Source: Paracoccaceae bacterium
GTDB taxonomy: Bacteria > Pseudomonadota > Alphaproteobacteria > Rhodobacterales > Rhodobacteraceae
NCBI GenBank assembly: GCA_002709405.1
Contig: PAQV01000005.1
Coordinates: 1-64,000 of the forward strand
Reading direction: 5' to 3'
Length of the DNA: 64,000 nucleotides
The stretch's first letter is position 1. Each line of letters opens with the position of its first letter. Made by a program: the position numbers and the translations under genes. Below, one piece after another: positions 41,519 through 49,993 of this stretch. The notes below the pieces were generated by a model. The model made no database searches. It was not told the DNA's origin and saw only the letters and a program-made list of their open reading frames with translations.

Positions 41519-42595
41519 ATGAGAGCCGAGATTTCCGCAGATCAGCGCGCGCTGACCATTGAAGATGCGACCCTGCCGGTGGTCGATCTGTCGGGCCTGT
41601 TCACGGGCGACGAGGCCGACAAGCAGGCCGTCGCCTCCGCCCTGGGCGAGGCCGCGCGCACGTCGGGCTTTTTCTACATCACCGGCCATGGCATCAGCCA
41701 GGAGCTGATCGACGCCGTCTTCGCGGCCTCGAAGGAATTCCACGAAAAGCCGCGCAGCTTCAAGATGAAGTACTGGTCGGGCTTTTCGACCAACCATCGG
41801 GGCTATGTGCCGTTCGAGGAAAACGGGTCGAACTTTCCCAAGTCGATCAATTTCAACGAGGCCTGGGACATGTCCTACGAGGCTCCGGCCGATCACCCCG
41901 ATTACCTGGCCAAGTGGCGCCTGACCGGGCCCAACATCTGGCCCGACATCCCCGGCTGGAAAGAGACCATTTCGACCTATTACGACGAGGTCTTCAGCCT
42001 GGGCCTGCGTCTGCTGGACGCCCTGGCTCTGGAACTGGGGGTCGAAACCGAAGAGCTGACGCGCCACATTACCTATCCCTGCTCGCAGTTGCGGCTGCTG
42101 CGGTACATCGAAAACGACATGCCGGCGACCAAGGAACTGGTCGGCATCGGCGAGCATTCCGATTTCGAGTGCTTCACCATCCTGGCCACCGGCGCGCCCG
42201 GCCTGCAGGTGATGAACGCCGAGGACCACTGGGTCGAGGCGCCGCCGATCCCGGGCTGTTTCGTGGTCAACATCGGCGACATCTTTGAAACCTGGTCGGG
42301 GGGGCTGTTCAAGTCGACCCAGCACCGGGTGATCAACCTGGGCAAGGAGCGCTATTCCTTCCCGCTGTTCTTCGGGCTGGATTACCATGCCGTGGCCGAG
42401 GTGCTGGAAAAGTTCCGCACGCCCGAAACGGTCGAGAAATATCCGCCGCTGAAGGCCGGCGAACACGTGATGCGCATGTCGGTGAAGGGCTTCCGCTACA
42501 TGTGGGAGGAATACAAGGCGGGGAACATGGTGCTGGATTACGAGATCCCCGACGAAAACCCCTTCAAGCGCGAGGCGAAAGAGCCCGGGGCCTGA
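41519..42595 (+). CDS. 2-oxoglutarate/Fe(II) oxygenase, isopenicillin N synthase-like
   Basis: 358 residues. DIOX_N region LPVVDLSGLFTG, EAARTSGFFYITGHGI; catalytic core with His-x-Asp in GEHSDFECFT, second His in KSTQHRVIN, and the RYSFPLFFG strand that binds 2-oxoglutarate. Oxidises a small molecule, substrate unknown. Start ATG 41519 has a strong GAGGAGAGGG site. Divergent from the importer operon, with a 240-base gap, so both may act on one compound. Followed after 3 bases by a GNAT-like gene. Confidence 0.9.
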   Translation: MRAEISADQRALTIEDATLPVVDLSGLFTGDEADKQAVASALGEAARTSGFFYITGHGISQELIDAVFAASKEFHEKPRSFKMKYWSGFSTNHRGYVPFEENGSNFPKSINFNEAWDMSYEAPADHPDYLAKWRLTGPNIWPDIPGWKETISTYYDEVFSLGLRLLDALALELGVETEELTRHITYPCSQLRLLRYIENDMPATKELVGIGEHSDFECFTILATGAPGLQVMNAEDHWVEAPPIPGCFVVNIGDIFETWSGGLFKSTQHRVINLGKERYSFPLFFGLDYHAVAEVLEKFRTPETVEKYPPLKAGEHVMRMSVKGFRYMWEEYKAGNMVLDYEIPDENPFKREAKEPGA

Positions 42596-42598
42596 GCC

Positions 42599-43051
42599 AT
42601 GCAGCCCCATCCCGACTTTGCCGACACCCAACTGCCGCGCGAGGCCGAGGTGGGGCCATTCCGGCTGGGCCCGCTCGGGCCCGCCCAGGCCGAAGAGGAT
42701 TACGCGGTCGTCATGGGCTCAGAGCCGGTGCTGGTCGGCGTCTTTGGGGACACCTGGCCCACAGGGCTGACCCTGGACGAGAACCGGATCGACATGGGCT
42801 GGCATGACCGCGAGTTCACGGCCCGGCGGTCCTTTGCCTGGATCGTGCGGGACGGGGCGGGGGACTACCTGGGCTGCGCCTACCTTTATCCCGACATCGG
42901 CACCCTGGGGCAGGGCGAGGTGGTGACCTGGATGCGCGACCGGCCCGACCGGCTGGCCCTGCTGGAGGCGTTCAACATCGCGTTCAGTGCCTGGCTGGAG
43001 CCCTACCTGCCCAAGGGTTACGAGACGCGCTGGATGTCGAACGGGGGCTGA
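42599..43051 (+). CDS. GNAT-like acetyltransferase family protein
   Basis: 150 residues. The pattern FRLGPLGPAQAEEDYAVVMGS, then RRSFAWIVRDGAGDYLGCAYLYPDIG matches the beta strands of GNAT-fold proteins found in Rhodobacteraceae, although the acetyl-CoA P-loop is weak. Three bases after the oxygenase, so co-transcribed. Possible role in modifying the oxygenase product is inference. Confidence 0.62.
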   Translation: MQPHPDFADTQLPREAEVGPFRLGPLGPAQAEEDYAVVMGSEPVLVGVFGDTWPTGLTLDENRIDMGWHDREFTARRSFAWIVRDGAGDYLGCAYLYPDIGTLGQGEVVTWMRDRPDRLALLEAFNIAFSAWLEPYLPKGYETRWMSNGG

Positions 43052-43063
43052 CACGGTTGGGGG

Positions 43064-43124
43064 GCGCCGGGCAGCGGGCGAACGCTCCCACTCGCCCACC
43101 CCGCGTCCGCCCGCTGCCCGGCGC
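43064..43124. terminator. 17-bp perfect inverted repeat
   Basis: GCGCCGGGCAGCGGGCG (43064-43080) and its exact complement (43108-43124), 27-base loop. It starts 12 bases after the GNAT-like stop. Very stable; likely ends the oxygenase operon. The rest of the gap to 43339 shows a TATAAG at about 43175 that may belong to the next gene. Confidence 0.6.
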
Positions 43125-43338
43125 GCGCGTTATGACGGCGTTGGGGCGGTTGTCATGGGCCGGGCAGATCCCATATAAGATCCGTGAAACACCGCCCAGC
43201 AAGGGAATTGTTGATGTTGGAGCTTGTCCGGAGCTGATCCGGATCTCGATCGACCGGGATCCGAGGTAACGCCGCCGCCCGCGCCTGATGCGCCGGGGGG
43301 ATCGGTACGTCTTGCCCAATCCATTCCGGATCAATCCA

Positions 43339-43596
43339 ATGAACATATCGAAGAACGAACAGCGCGTGCTGCACGCGTTGGCGCAGGGTGGCCGCATTCT
43401 GTATGAACGCGCGCCCAACGGGCGGGTGACAGAGGTTCAGTGCTACACCCGTGAGGGTTACGTCCTGGAAAACTGCACCATGGATGTCTTTGCCAAGCTG
43501 CGCCGCAAGCGGTTCATCGAATCGCTGAACTCCAGCCCCTACCGGATTTCCGCCAAGGGCCGCCGCAACGTGCGCGCCCAGCTGGATAACCGCTAG
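43339..43596 (+). CDS. YjhX/UPF0386-family protein (putative toxin)
   Basis: 85 residues, full family length. MNISKNEQRVLHALAQGGRI, EVQCYTREGYVLENCTMDVF, KLRRKRFIESLNSSPYRISAKGRRNVRAQLDNR fits UPF0386/YjhX, listed as the toxin of the YjhX-YjhQ pair in E. coli. No YjhQ-like antitoxin adjoins it, although a GNAT-like gene (YjhQ is a GNAT protein) lies 290 bases upstream on the same strand. Winged-helix fold is predicted for the family. Confidence 0.85.
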   Translation: MNISKNEQRVLHALAQGGRILYERAPNGRVTEVQCYTREGYVLENCTMDVFAKLRRKRFIESLNSSPYRISAKGRRNVRAQLDNR

Positions 43597-43600
43597 GCCA

Positions 43601-43624
43601 GGGTCGGCCCTTCGGGGCCGGCCC
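43601..43624 (+). terminator. 10-bp hairpin with UUCG tetraloop
   Basis: GGGTCGGCCC (43601-43610), loop TTCG, GGGCCGGCCC (43615-43624), one G-U pair. Four bases after the YjhX stop. No T-tract. Confidence 0.6.
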
Positions 43625-43738
43625 GCATGTCGGTTTGCATCAAGCCGGTCTGCCTTAACCCTGTCTGAAGGAACCTGTCCTAGGCTTGGCCGCTGATGCG
43701 GCAGGGCCAGGCGTGTCCGGCGCGGCAAGGGGTCTTCG

Positions 43739-44812
43739 GTGAGCACGACATTCCAGGTCATCTATCTTGGCACGGCAGCCGACCTGGACCCGGTCGAGGG
43801 CAACCAGGACAGCGAGGACGCCGCAACGCTGGTCGGCACCACCTTCGGGACGGTGGCCGATCCGCTGGGCCTGCACATTCACACGCTGACGCCCGGGACC
43901 ACGGGCTATGCGGCGGGCGAGGTGGATTACTACGACACCAATGACGCGGGCGACACGTTTTCCATCGACGGCGGGCCGGACCAGGTCTTTGACAGCACGG
44001 TCGGCTACAATGCCACGATAACCTATACCGATGGCACCACGGCGACGCTGACCGCCGTGATCATCCAGGACACGGCTGGCCGGCTTTATCTGACCACCGA
44101 ACTGTTGGGCGATCCGGACCAGGCCGTGCTGGATGCCAAGCCGATCCGGTCGATCTCGTTCGACAGTGGCAATGGGTTCAGCAACGTCGGGCTGTTCCAC
44201 ATTCGCGAGCCGGGCAATTTCCAGGCCCCGATCTGCTTTGCCGCGGGCACGATGATCCTGACACCCGCGGGCGAGGTGCCTGTCGAAACGCTGCGCCCGG
44301 GCGATCGGGTGTGTACGGCCGACAACGGGCCGCAACGCCTGCTGTGGAGCGGCGGCCACGCCTTCGGCAAAAGCCAGCTGGCCGCCTGGCCCAGGGCGCG
44401 GCCCGTGCTGATCCCCGCGGGGCGGTACGGGGCCCGGCGCCCCCTGCTGGTGTCTCAGCAGCATGGCATCCTGTGCGGCGATGCCGGGCTGATCCGGGCC
44501 CGGCACCTGTGCGACATTCCCGGCAGCGGGGCGCGGATCGCGGCCGGCAAGCGGCGGGTGCGCTATATCCACCTGTTGTTCGAACGCCATCAGATCATCT
44601 TTGCCGACGGGGTGGCCTCGGAAAGCTTCTATCCCGGGCCGATGGCCCTGCGGGCGCTGTCTCCGCTGTCACGCCGGCGCCTGTTTTCGCTGTCGGGCGA
44701 CCTGCCCGCCCTGGCCAGGGCCTCTGCGCGGGCAGAGGACGTCTTTGGCCACCGCGCCCGCCCGCTGCTGTCCCGGCGGGACCTGCCGGCCTGGATACCG
44801 GCCCATATCTAG
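43739..44812 (+). CDS. Hint-domain (Hedgehog/intein-type) protein 2
   Basis: 357 residues from GTG 43739. The N-terminal ~160 residues are Thr/Asp-rich beta strands (GEVDYYDTNDAGDTFSIDGG, ATITYTDGTTATLTAVIIQD). Hint domain starts at Cys166 in ICFAAGTMILTPAGEVPVE, then LRPGDRVCTADNGPQRLLW, LVSQQHGILC, and VRYIHLLFERHQIIFADGVASESFYPG. No classical signal peptide. Same architecture as 1276-2415 and 60730-61833. Convergent with the allophanate hydrolase gene (9-base gap). Confidence 0.85.
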   Translation: MSTTFQVIYLGTAADLDPVEGNQDSEDAATLVGTTFGTVADPLGLHIHTLTPGTTGYAAGEVDYYDTNDAGDTFSIDGGPDQVFDSTVGYNATITYTDGTTATLTAVIIQDTAGRLYLTTELLGDPDQAVLDAKPIRSISFDSGNGFSNVGLFHIREPGNFQAPICFAAGTMILTPAGEVPVETLRPGDRVCTADNGPQRLLWSGGHAFGKSQLAAWPRARPVLIPAGRYGARRPLLVSQQHGILCGDAGLIRARHLCDIPGSGARIAAGKRRVRYIHLLFERHQIIFADGVASESFYPGPMALRALSPLSRRRLFSLSGDLPALARASARAEDVFGHRARPLLSRRDLPAWIPAHI

Positions 44813-44821
44813 ATCTCAGGA

Positions 44822-46606
44822 TCAGTTGATGTAGCGCCGCCAGTCCCCCAGGTGCGAAATGTCCGTCGCGCCCTCGGCCGCGGCGGTTTCACACAGGAAG
44901 CCCTGCACCGTGCTGCCGTCGTCCAGCTGGATCGTGCCGATGCCAAGCGGCGCGGGAATGGTCTTCATGAAGGACCCGAAGGCCGTTTCGGGCATCCGCC
45001 AGATTTCCAGCGCGATGGAACTGCCCTTGCCCGCGCCAACCCGGATCAACCCGGGCCGGGCCACCCCTTCGCCGGGTAGGGCGAAGAAGGAATAATCGGG
45101 CGCGGTCAGGGACTTGGCCAGCAGCGTCGCGCCCCGGTCGGTCAGTGTGTGGTTCAGGGGCAGCCCGTCCATATGCGCCCCGCAGACGGCGATGTCGATC
45201 AGGCCCGCCGGCGTGCCGCCCGTGGGCAGGGCGGTCTCGGGCCGGGCCCAGCCGGTGGCGCCCAGGGTGCGGGTCCCGGCGGCCTCGATCACCGTGGCCA
45301 GGCCCGCCACCATGGCATCCTGCCCGGCCGGGGCCAGGAAGGTCAGGCTGCCCGGCCGCCCGTCGCCGCGCGCAGGGGCGGGCACGGCGATGCCGCACAT
45401 GTCCATGAGGTTCACGAAGTTCGTATAAGTGCCAAAGTTGGAATTGGGCGTCACCGGATCGGCCTGCAGATCGGCCACCGTGTAGAAGGTGGGGATCGTC
45501 GGCACGCACAGGGCGTCGATGCCCTCCAGCAGCGGTTCCGCCTGCCGGATCAGGTCCTTGAGCCGGTACATCCCCTTGAACGCATCCGCCGCCGAAAGCT
45601 TCTCCGCCGCCCCGATGATCTGGCGCGTCACCGGAAAGACCTCGTCGGGCCGGTTGGTCATCATGTCTTCGATGGCCGCATAGCGTTCGGCCACCCAGGC
45701 CCCGTAATACAGCATCTCGGCCACGGCATAGAAGGGCGAGAAGTCGATCTCGACGATCTCGCAGCCGAAGGTCTTCATGATCTCCAGCGCCGCGTAAAAG
45801 GCCTGTTCCTGCTGCTGGTCCCCGAAGAACTGGATCGACCCGGGCGAGGGGATGCCCAGCCGGACCGGGGCAGGGGCCACAAGGTCGCCCGCGGGGATGT
45901 CGCGCGAATAGCTGTCGGCCGCATCGTACCCGGACGCGGCGGCATAGGCGGTGAAGGCGTCCTCGACCGTCAGTGCAAAGACGGAAATGGTGTCGAGCGT
46001 CCGGCAGGCCGGCACCAGCCCGCTGGCCGATAGTGTGCCCAACGTCGGTTTGACCCCCACGATGTTGTTCAGAGCGGCCGGAACCCGGCCCGACCCGGCG
46101 GTGTCGGTGCCCAGGGCAAAGCTGACGATCCCATGGCCCACGGCCACGCCCGACCCACCCGAGGACCCACCCGGCACGATCTCGGGGTCGATGGAATTCA
46201 GCGGCGCGCCATAGGGCGTGCGCACGCCGACCAGCCCGGTGGCGAACTGGTCCAGGTTGGTCTTGCCGATCAGCAACGCCCCGGCCTCGCGGTAGCGCGC
46301 GACCACGAAGGCATCGGTTTCGGCGGTGTAGGCAAAGGCCGGGCAGGCCGCCGTGGTGGGCTTTCCAGCCGCGTCGATGTTGTCCTTGATGGCAAAGGGC
46401 ACGCCCCACAGCGGTTTCGTCGGGTCATAGGGGCCAAGCGCATCGGCGGCGGCCAGGACCTCGGCCTTGTCGAAGAGACACAGGAAGATATGCGGGTCTC
46501 CGACGGCCTCGATCCGGGCGTAGACCTGCTCGACCACCTCGCGCGGAGAGGTTCCCGCGGCATAAGCGGTACGAAGCGACGACAGGGTGAGCGGCAGATC
46601 GGCCAT
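44822..46606 (-). CDS. atzF: Allophanate hydrolase, AtzF type
   Basis: 594 residues. Amidase-signature enzyme splitting allophanate into ammonia and CO2. Triad Lys74 (FAIKDNID), Ser148 (VPGGSSGGSG) and Ser172 (DTAGSGR), each offset 17 from the AtzF residues K91/S165/S189. A C-terminal domain (from about residue 470: LIDIAVCGAHMDGLPLNHTL to FLCETAAAEGATDISHLGDWRRYI) is the allophanate-hydrolase C-domain and separates it from AtzE. Start ATG 46606. No urea carboxylase adjoins, so allophanate likely comes from biuret. Divergent from the LysR gene. Confidence 0.9.
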   Translation of the reverse strand: MADLPLTLSSLRTAYAAGTSPREVVEQVYARIEAVGDPHIFLCLFDKAEVLAAADALGPYDPTKPLWGVPFAIKDNIDAAGKPTTAACPAFAYTAETDAFVVARYREAGALLIGKTNLDQFATGLVGVRTPYGAPLNSIDPEIVPGGSSGGSGVAVGHGIVSFALGTDTAGSGRVPAALNNIVGVKPTLGTLSASGLVPACRTLDTISVFALTVEDAFTAYAAASGYDAADSYSRDIPAGDLVAPAPVRLGIPSPGSIQFFGDQQQEQAFYAALEIMKTFGCEIVEIDFSPFYAVAEMLYYGAWVAERYAAIEDMMTNRPDEVFPVTRQIIGAAEKLSAADAFKGMYRLKDLIRQAEPLLEGIDALCVPTIPTFYTVADLQADPVTPNSNFGTYTNFVNLMDMCGIAVPAPARGDGRPGSLTFLAPAGQDAMVAGLATVIEAAGTRTLGATGWARPETALPTGGTPAGLIDIAVCGAHMDGLPLNHTLTDRGATLLAKSLTAPDYSFFALPGEGVARPGLIRVGAGKGSSIALEIWRMPETAFGSFMKTIPAPLGIGTIQLDDGSTVQGFLCETAAAEGATDISHLGDWRRYIN

Positions 46607-46686
46607 CGGCACGGTCCTTCTTGGAAAAACAATCGAGTGAACCTTCGGACTTACCCAGCGTTTCCACAAATGCTAAGTTTTCACAA

Positions 46687-46711
46687 AAGCGGTGCGCAAT
46701 TTGCACCGCTT
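46687..46711. promoter_or_regulatory. LysR-type operator between atzF and lysR
   Basis: AAGCGGTGC-N7-GCACCGCTT, perfect 9-bp dyad containing a T-N11-A core (46693 to 46705). It lies 12 bases before the LysR ATG and 80 from atzF. Placement fits autoregulation and control of the divergent gene. Confidence 0.7.
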
Positions 46712-46723
46712 CAAGGGGTGCAC

Positions 46724-47626
46724 ATGCGACATCTACAGGATTTCGACGTTGTCGAAGCCATCATCCGTGCGGGATCCATCCGCAAGGCGGCCGAGGACAT
46801 GAACATCACGGCCTCGGCGCTGAACCGGCGCATCAACCGGTTCGAGGAAGAACTGGGCTATGAGATCTTTGAACGGCTGCCGCGCGGGGTCCGGCTGAAC
46901 CCGGCCGGAGAGCTGGTCCTGCATCATATCCGGGCCCAGCGGTCGGACTTTGCGCGCCTGCAATCGCAGGTGGCTGACCTGTCGGGGGTGCGCCGGGGGC
47001 ATGTGTCGATCGCCTGTTCCCAGGCCCTGCTGCCCTATTTCCTGCCCGAGCAGATCGCCCGCTACCGGGCCGAGCACAAGGGCGTCACCTTTTCCGTCAA
47101 GACCCGCGACCGTGTCGAGGCCGAGCAGGATCTGTCGACCTTCGCCAGCGACATCGCCCTGGTCTTCGAGCCTCAGCACATGGTCGATTTCGAGGTCATC
47201 CTGCGCATCCGCCAGCCGATCTTCGTGCTGATGCGGGCCGACAATCCCTTGGCCGCCCTGCCCGAAATCCGTCTGCGCGATTGCCTTGACCAGCCTTGCG
47301 TTGCACCGTCGGAACGCTATGGCGTGCGGGTGCTGATGGATGCGGCCGTGCGCAAGACGACCTACCGGCGGGTCGAACCGGTGGTGGAATCGGAAAGCTT
47401 CGACTTCATGCGCCACTACGTGCTGCACGAAAATGCGCTGGCCTTCCAGTTTCCCATCGGCCTGGACATGACCGGAGCCCGGGGCTACGTCGCTCGACCC
47501 CTGTCGGAACGGGACGTGGCGCCGGGCAACCTGTTCCTGGGCCAGTTGCGCGGGCGTATCCTGCCTGTCGCCTCGAACCGGTTCCTGCACCAGCTGGCCA
47601 CGGCCTTGCAGGCCCATGCGGCCTGA
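46724..47626 (+). CDS. LysR-family regulator of the ureide/triazine cluster
   Basis: 300 residues. N-terminal winged HTH: DFDVVEAIIRAGSIRKAAEDMNITASALNRRINRFEEELGYEIFERLPRGVRLNPAGELV, followed by a periplasmic-binding-like effector domain (HVSIACSQALLPYFLPEQIARYRAE). Position between atzF and the transporter/hydrolase operon parallels atzR of Pseudomonas ADP, which answers to cyanuric acid and nitrogen limitation. Effector here is inferred. A TGTCC-rich 139-base gap follows before the binding-protein gene. Confidence 0.87.
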   Translation: MRHLQDFDVVEAIIRAGSIRKAAEDMNITASALNRRINRFEEELGYEIFERLPRGVRLNPAGELVLHHIRAQRSDFARLQSQVADLSGVRRGHVSIACSQALLPYFLPEQIARYRAEHKGVTFSVKTRDRVEAEQDLSTFASDIALVFEPQHMVDFEVILRIRQPIFVLMRADNPLAALPEIRLRDCLDQPCVAPSERYGVRVLMDAAVRKTTYRRVEPVVESESFDFMRHYVLHENALAFQFPIGLDMTGARGYVARPLSERDVAPGNLFLGQLRGRILPVASNRFLHQLATALQAHAA

Positions 47627-47765
47627 GCGGTGCGTTTCATGCACCAGTCTTGGCAAAAACTAGCATAGGACAACACCGCAAATCGGCCCTACGCTTCTGG
47701 CATCTCTCACTGCGCCCCACACGCCATCCACCACTCACGGGGCACGCCACAGGAGCACGCACGCC

Positions 47766-48887
47766 TTGCCGACCAAGTCTTCCCTGTCCCGCCGCCATTT
47801 CCTGGCCTCCACCGCCGCCTTCGGGGGCGTGGCCGCCGCCGGGTCCCTGACACCGTCCCGCGCCCGGGCCGCCAACCTGACCGTGGGCTTCATCTACGTC
47901 GGGCCGAAGGACGACTTCGGCTACAACCAGGCCCATGCCGAGGGCGCGGCCGCCGTCAAGGAAATGGCTGGCGTCACCGTCGTCGAGGAAGAAAACGTCC
48001 CCGAGACCAACGATGTCCAGAACACCATGGAATCGATGATCAACTTCGACGGAGCCGGGCTGCTGTTCCCGACCTCGTTCGGCTATTTCGACCCGCACGT
48101 CCTGGAAGTCGCGCCGAAATACCCGGACGTGCGCTTTGAACACGCCGCGGGCCTGTGGTCCGAGGGCATGCCCACCAATGTCGGGTCGTATTTCGGCTAT
48201 ATCGGCATGGGCCAGTACCTGAACGGCATCGTTGCCGGCCACATGACCCAGTCGAAGAAGATCGGCTTTGTCGCGGCCAAGCCGATCCCCCAGGTGCTGC
48301 TGAACATCAACTCGTTCCTGCTGGGCGCCCGGGCCGTCGATCCCGAGATCACCTGCCAGGTCATCTTCACCGGCGAATGGTCGCTGGCCGTCAAGGAGGC
48401 CGAGGCCACCAACGCGCTGTGTGACCAGGGGTGCGACGTGATCACCTGCCACGTCGACGGGCCCAAGGTCGTCATGGAAACCGCGGCCGGCCGGGGCGCC
48501 TATATCTGTGGCTACCACGCCGACCAGTCGCCGCTGGCGCCTGAAAAGTACCTGACCGGGGCCGAATGGAACTGGGCCGGGGTCTATACCGGCATGGTCC
48601 AGACCATGCTCGACGGCGGCACCATCGACAATTTCGTGCGCGGCGGCCTGGCCGACGGCTTCATCAAGATGTCGCCCCTGGGCCCCGCCGTCACCGACGC
48701 CGCCCGCGAACAGTTCGAAGCCACCAAGGCCGAGATCATGAAAGGCGGCTTCTCGGTCATCAAGGGCCCGCTGAACGACAACAAGGGCAATGTCATCGCC
48801 GCCGAAGGCGAGGCCTTTGTCGAAACCGACATCGCCCTGGAAAGCATGGACTACCTCGTCGAAGGCGTCATCGGGTCCACAAGCTGA
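47766..48887 (+). CDS. BMP-family ABC substrate-binding protein (AtzT-like), Tat-exported
   Basis: 373 residues from TTG 47766 with AGGAG 11 bases upstream; no closer start fits. Twin-arginine signal LSRRHFLASTAAFGGVAAAG, then NLTVGFIYVGPKDDFGYNQAHAEGA, the PnrA/BMP fold that binds nucleosides, purines or related rings. AtzT of the atrazine cluster is of the same family, so a triazine or ureide ring is a likely ligand. First gene of a nine-gene operon up to 56158. Confidence 0.88.
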   Translation: MPTKSSLSRRHFLASTAAFGGVAAAGSLTPSRARAANLTVGFIYVGPKDDFGYNQAHAEGAAAVKEMAGVTVVEEENVPETNDVQNTMESMINFDGAGLLFPTSFGYFDPHVLEVAPKYPDVRFEHAAGLWSEGMPTNVGSYFGYIGMGQYLNGIVAGHMTQSKKIGFVAAKPIPQVLLNINSFLLGARAVDPEITCQVIFTGEWSLAVKEAEATNALCDQGCDVITCHVDGPKVVMETAAGRGAYICGYHADQSPLAPEKYLTGAEWNWAGVYTGMVQTMLDGGTIDNFVRGGLADGFIKMSPLGPAVTDAAREQFEATKAEIMKGGFSVIKGPLNDNKGNVIAAEGEAFVETDIALESMDYLVEGVIGSTS

Positions 48888-49993
48888 TGGCGGACATGAC
48901 GGCGGCATCGCAGACGCGGTCCCGTGTGGCCCTGGCCAAATGGCTGCCACGGCTCGAGGCCGTCGTCATCCCGCTGGGCGCGCTTGTCGCGGGCCTGGCC
49001 GTGTTCTCGGTCTTCCTGCTTCTGCTTGGCAAGTCGCCCGTGGATTTCTATGCGCTGATCTACAAGGCCGGGTTCAGCTCGGCCTTTTCGTGGCAGAATA
49101 CCCTGTCGCGCGTGTCGCCCCTGCTGTTTGCCGGCCTGTGCGTCGCCCTGCCGGCCCGGCTGGGCCTGGTTGTCATCGGCGGGGAAGGGGCCATCGCGCT
49201 GGGCGGCCTGGCCGCCGCCGTCACCGGGTTGGCCTTTGCCTGGGCCCCGTCGGCCCTGGGCTTCATCGCCATGGGCCTTGCGGCCATGGTCATCGGCGGG
49301 GCCTGGATCGGGGCCGTCGGCTGGCTGCGCATCCGGCGGGGCGTGAACGAAACCATCGGCTCGCTGCTGATGGCCTACATCGCCATCGCCCTTATGAATC
49401 ACTGGGTCGAGGGCCTCTTCCGCGATCCCGCCTCGCTCAACAAGCCCTCCACCGCGCCCTTGCCGGACCATCTGCGCATCGGTGACATGCCGGTGGGGAT
49501 CGACGTGCACTGGGGCTTCTTCTTTGGCCTCCTGGCCTGTGTCCTCGCCTGGATCCTGACCGACCGCACCACCATCGGCTTCGCCGCCCGCATCGCCGGA
49601 GACAACATCCGCGCGGCCCAAGTCCAGGGCCTGCCCGTCGGTCCGCTGGTCATCGGCTTCACCGCCCTGGGCGGCGCGGCGGCCGGGCTGGCCGGCCTGT
49701 TCGAGGTCGCCGCCATCCACGGGGCGGCCAATGCCTCGCTGGTGGTGGGGTACGGCTATACCGGCATCCTCGTGGCCTTCCTGGCCCGCCACAACCCGCT
49801 GGCCATCATCCCCGTTGCCATCCTTCTGGCCGGGTTCGAGGCCTCCTCCGGCCTGGTCCAGCGCCGCATGGACCTGCCCGACGCGACCATCCTGGTGATG
49901 GAGGGCATCGTCTTCGTCGCCATCCTGTTGTCGGAAACGCTGTACGGGCGGATCGGCATCTTCAAGGCATCCTTCTGGAGGGCCGACCCATGA
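48887..49993 (+). CDS. ABC permease, BMP/nucleoside importer type 1
   Basis: 368 residues, about ten helices. BPD_transp_2 family: LARLG-like block ALPARLGLVVIGGEGAIALGG, RIRRGVNETIGSLLMAYIAI, FAARIAGDNIRAAQVQGLPV. Start overlaps the binding-protein stop by one base (TGATG). Imports the ligand with the next permease and the ATPase at 53663. Confidence 0.88.
   Translation: MADMTAASQTRSRVALAKWLPRLEAVVIPLGALVAGLAVFSVFLLLLGKSPVDFYALIYKAGFSSAFSWQNTLSRVSPLLFAGLCVALPARLGLVVIGGEGAIALGGLAAAVTGLAFAWAPSALGFIAMGLAAMVIGGAWIGAVGWLRIRRGVNETIGSLLMAYIAIALMNHWVEGLFRDPASLNKPSTAPLPDHLRIGDMPVGIDVHWGFFFGLLACVLAWILTDRTTIGFAARIAGDNIRAAQVQGLPVGPLVIGFTALGGAAAGLAGLFEVAAIHGAANASLVVGYGYTGILVAFLARHNPLAIIPVAILLAGFEASSGLVQRRMDLPDATILVMEGIVFVAILLSETLYGRIGIFKASFWRADP

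Noticed and set aside
44822-46606. AtzE (1-carboxybiuret hydrolase) as identity of the amidase
   Set aside because: The extra C-terminal domain and triad spacing match AtzF, and there is no AtzG-like small subunit.
46687-46711. NtrC binding site reading of the dyad before lysR
   Set aside because: Half-sites face the other way (GGTGC-N7-GCACC) from the NtrC consensus (GCAC-N-GTGC); LysR-type site fits better.
47645-47670. TTGGCAAAAACTAGCAT considered as a sigma-54 promoter for the ureide operon
   Set aside because: Spacing between GG and GC is nine, not the strict ten bases, and the -24 consensus is weak.
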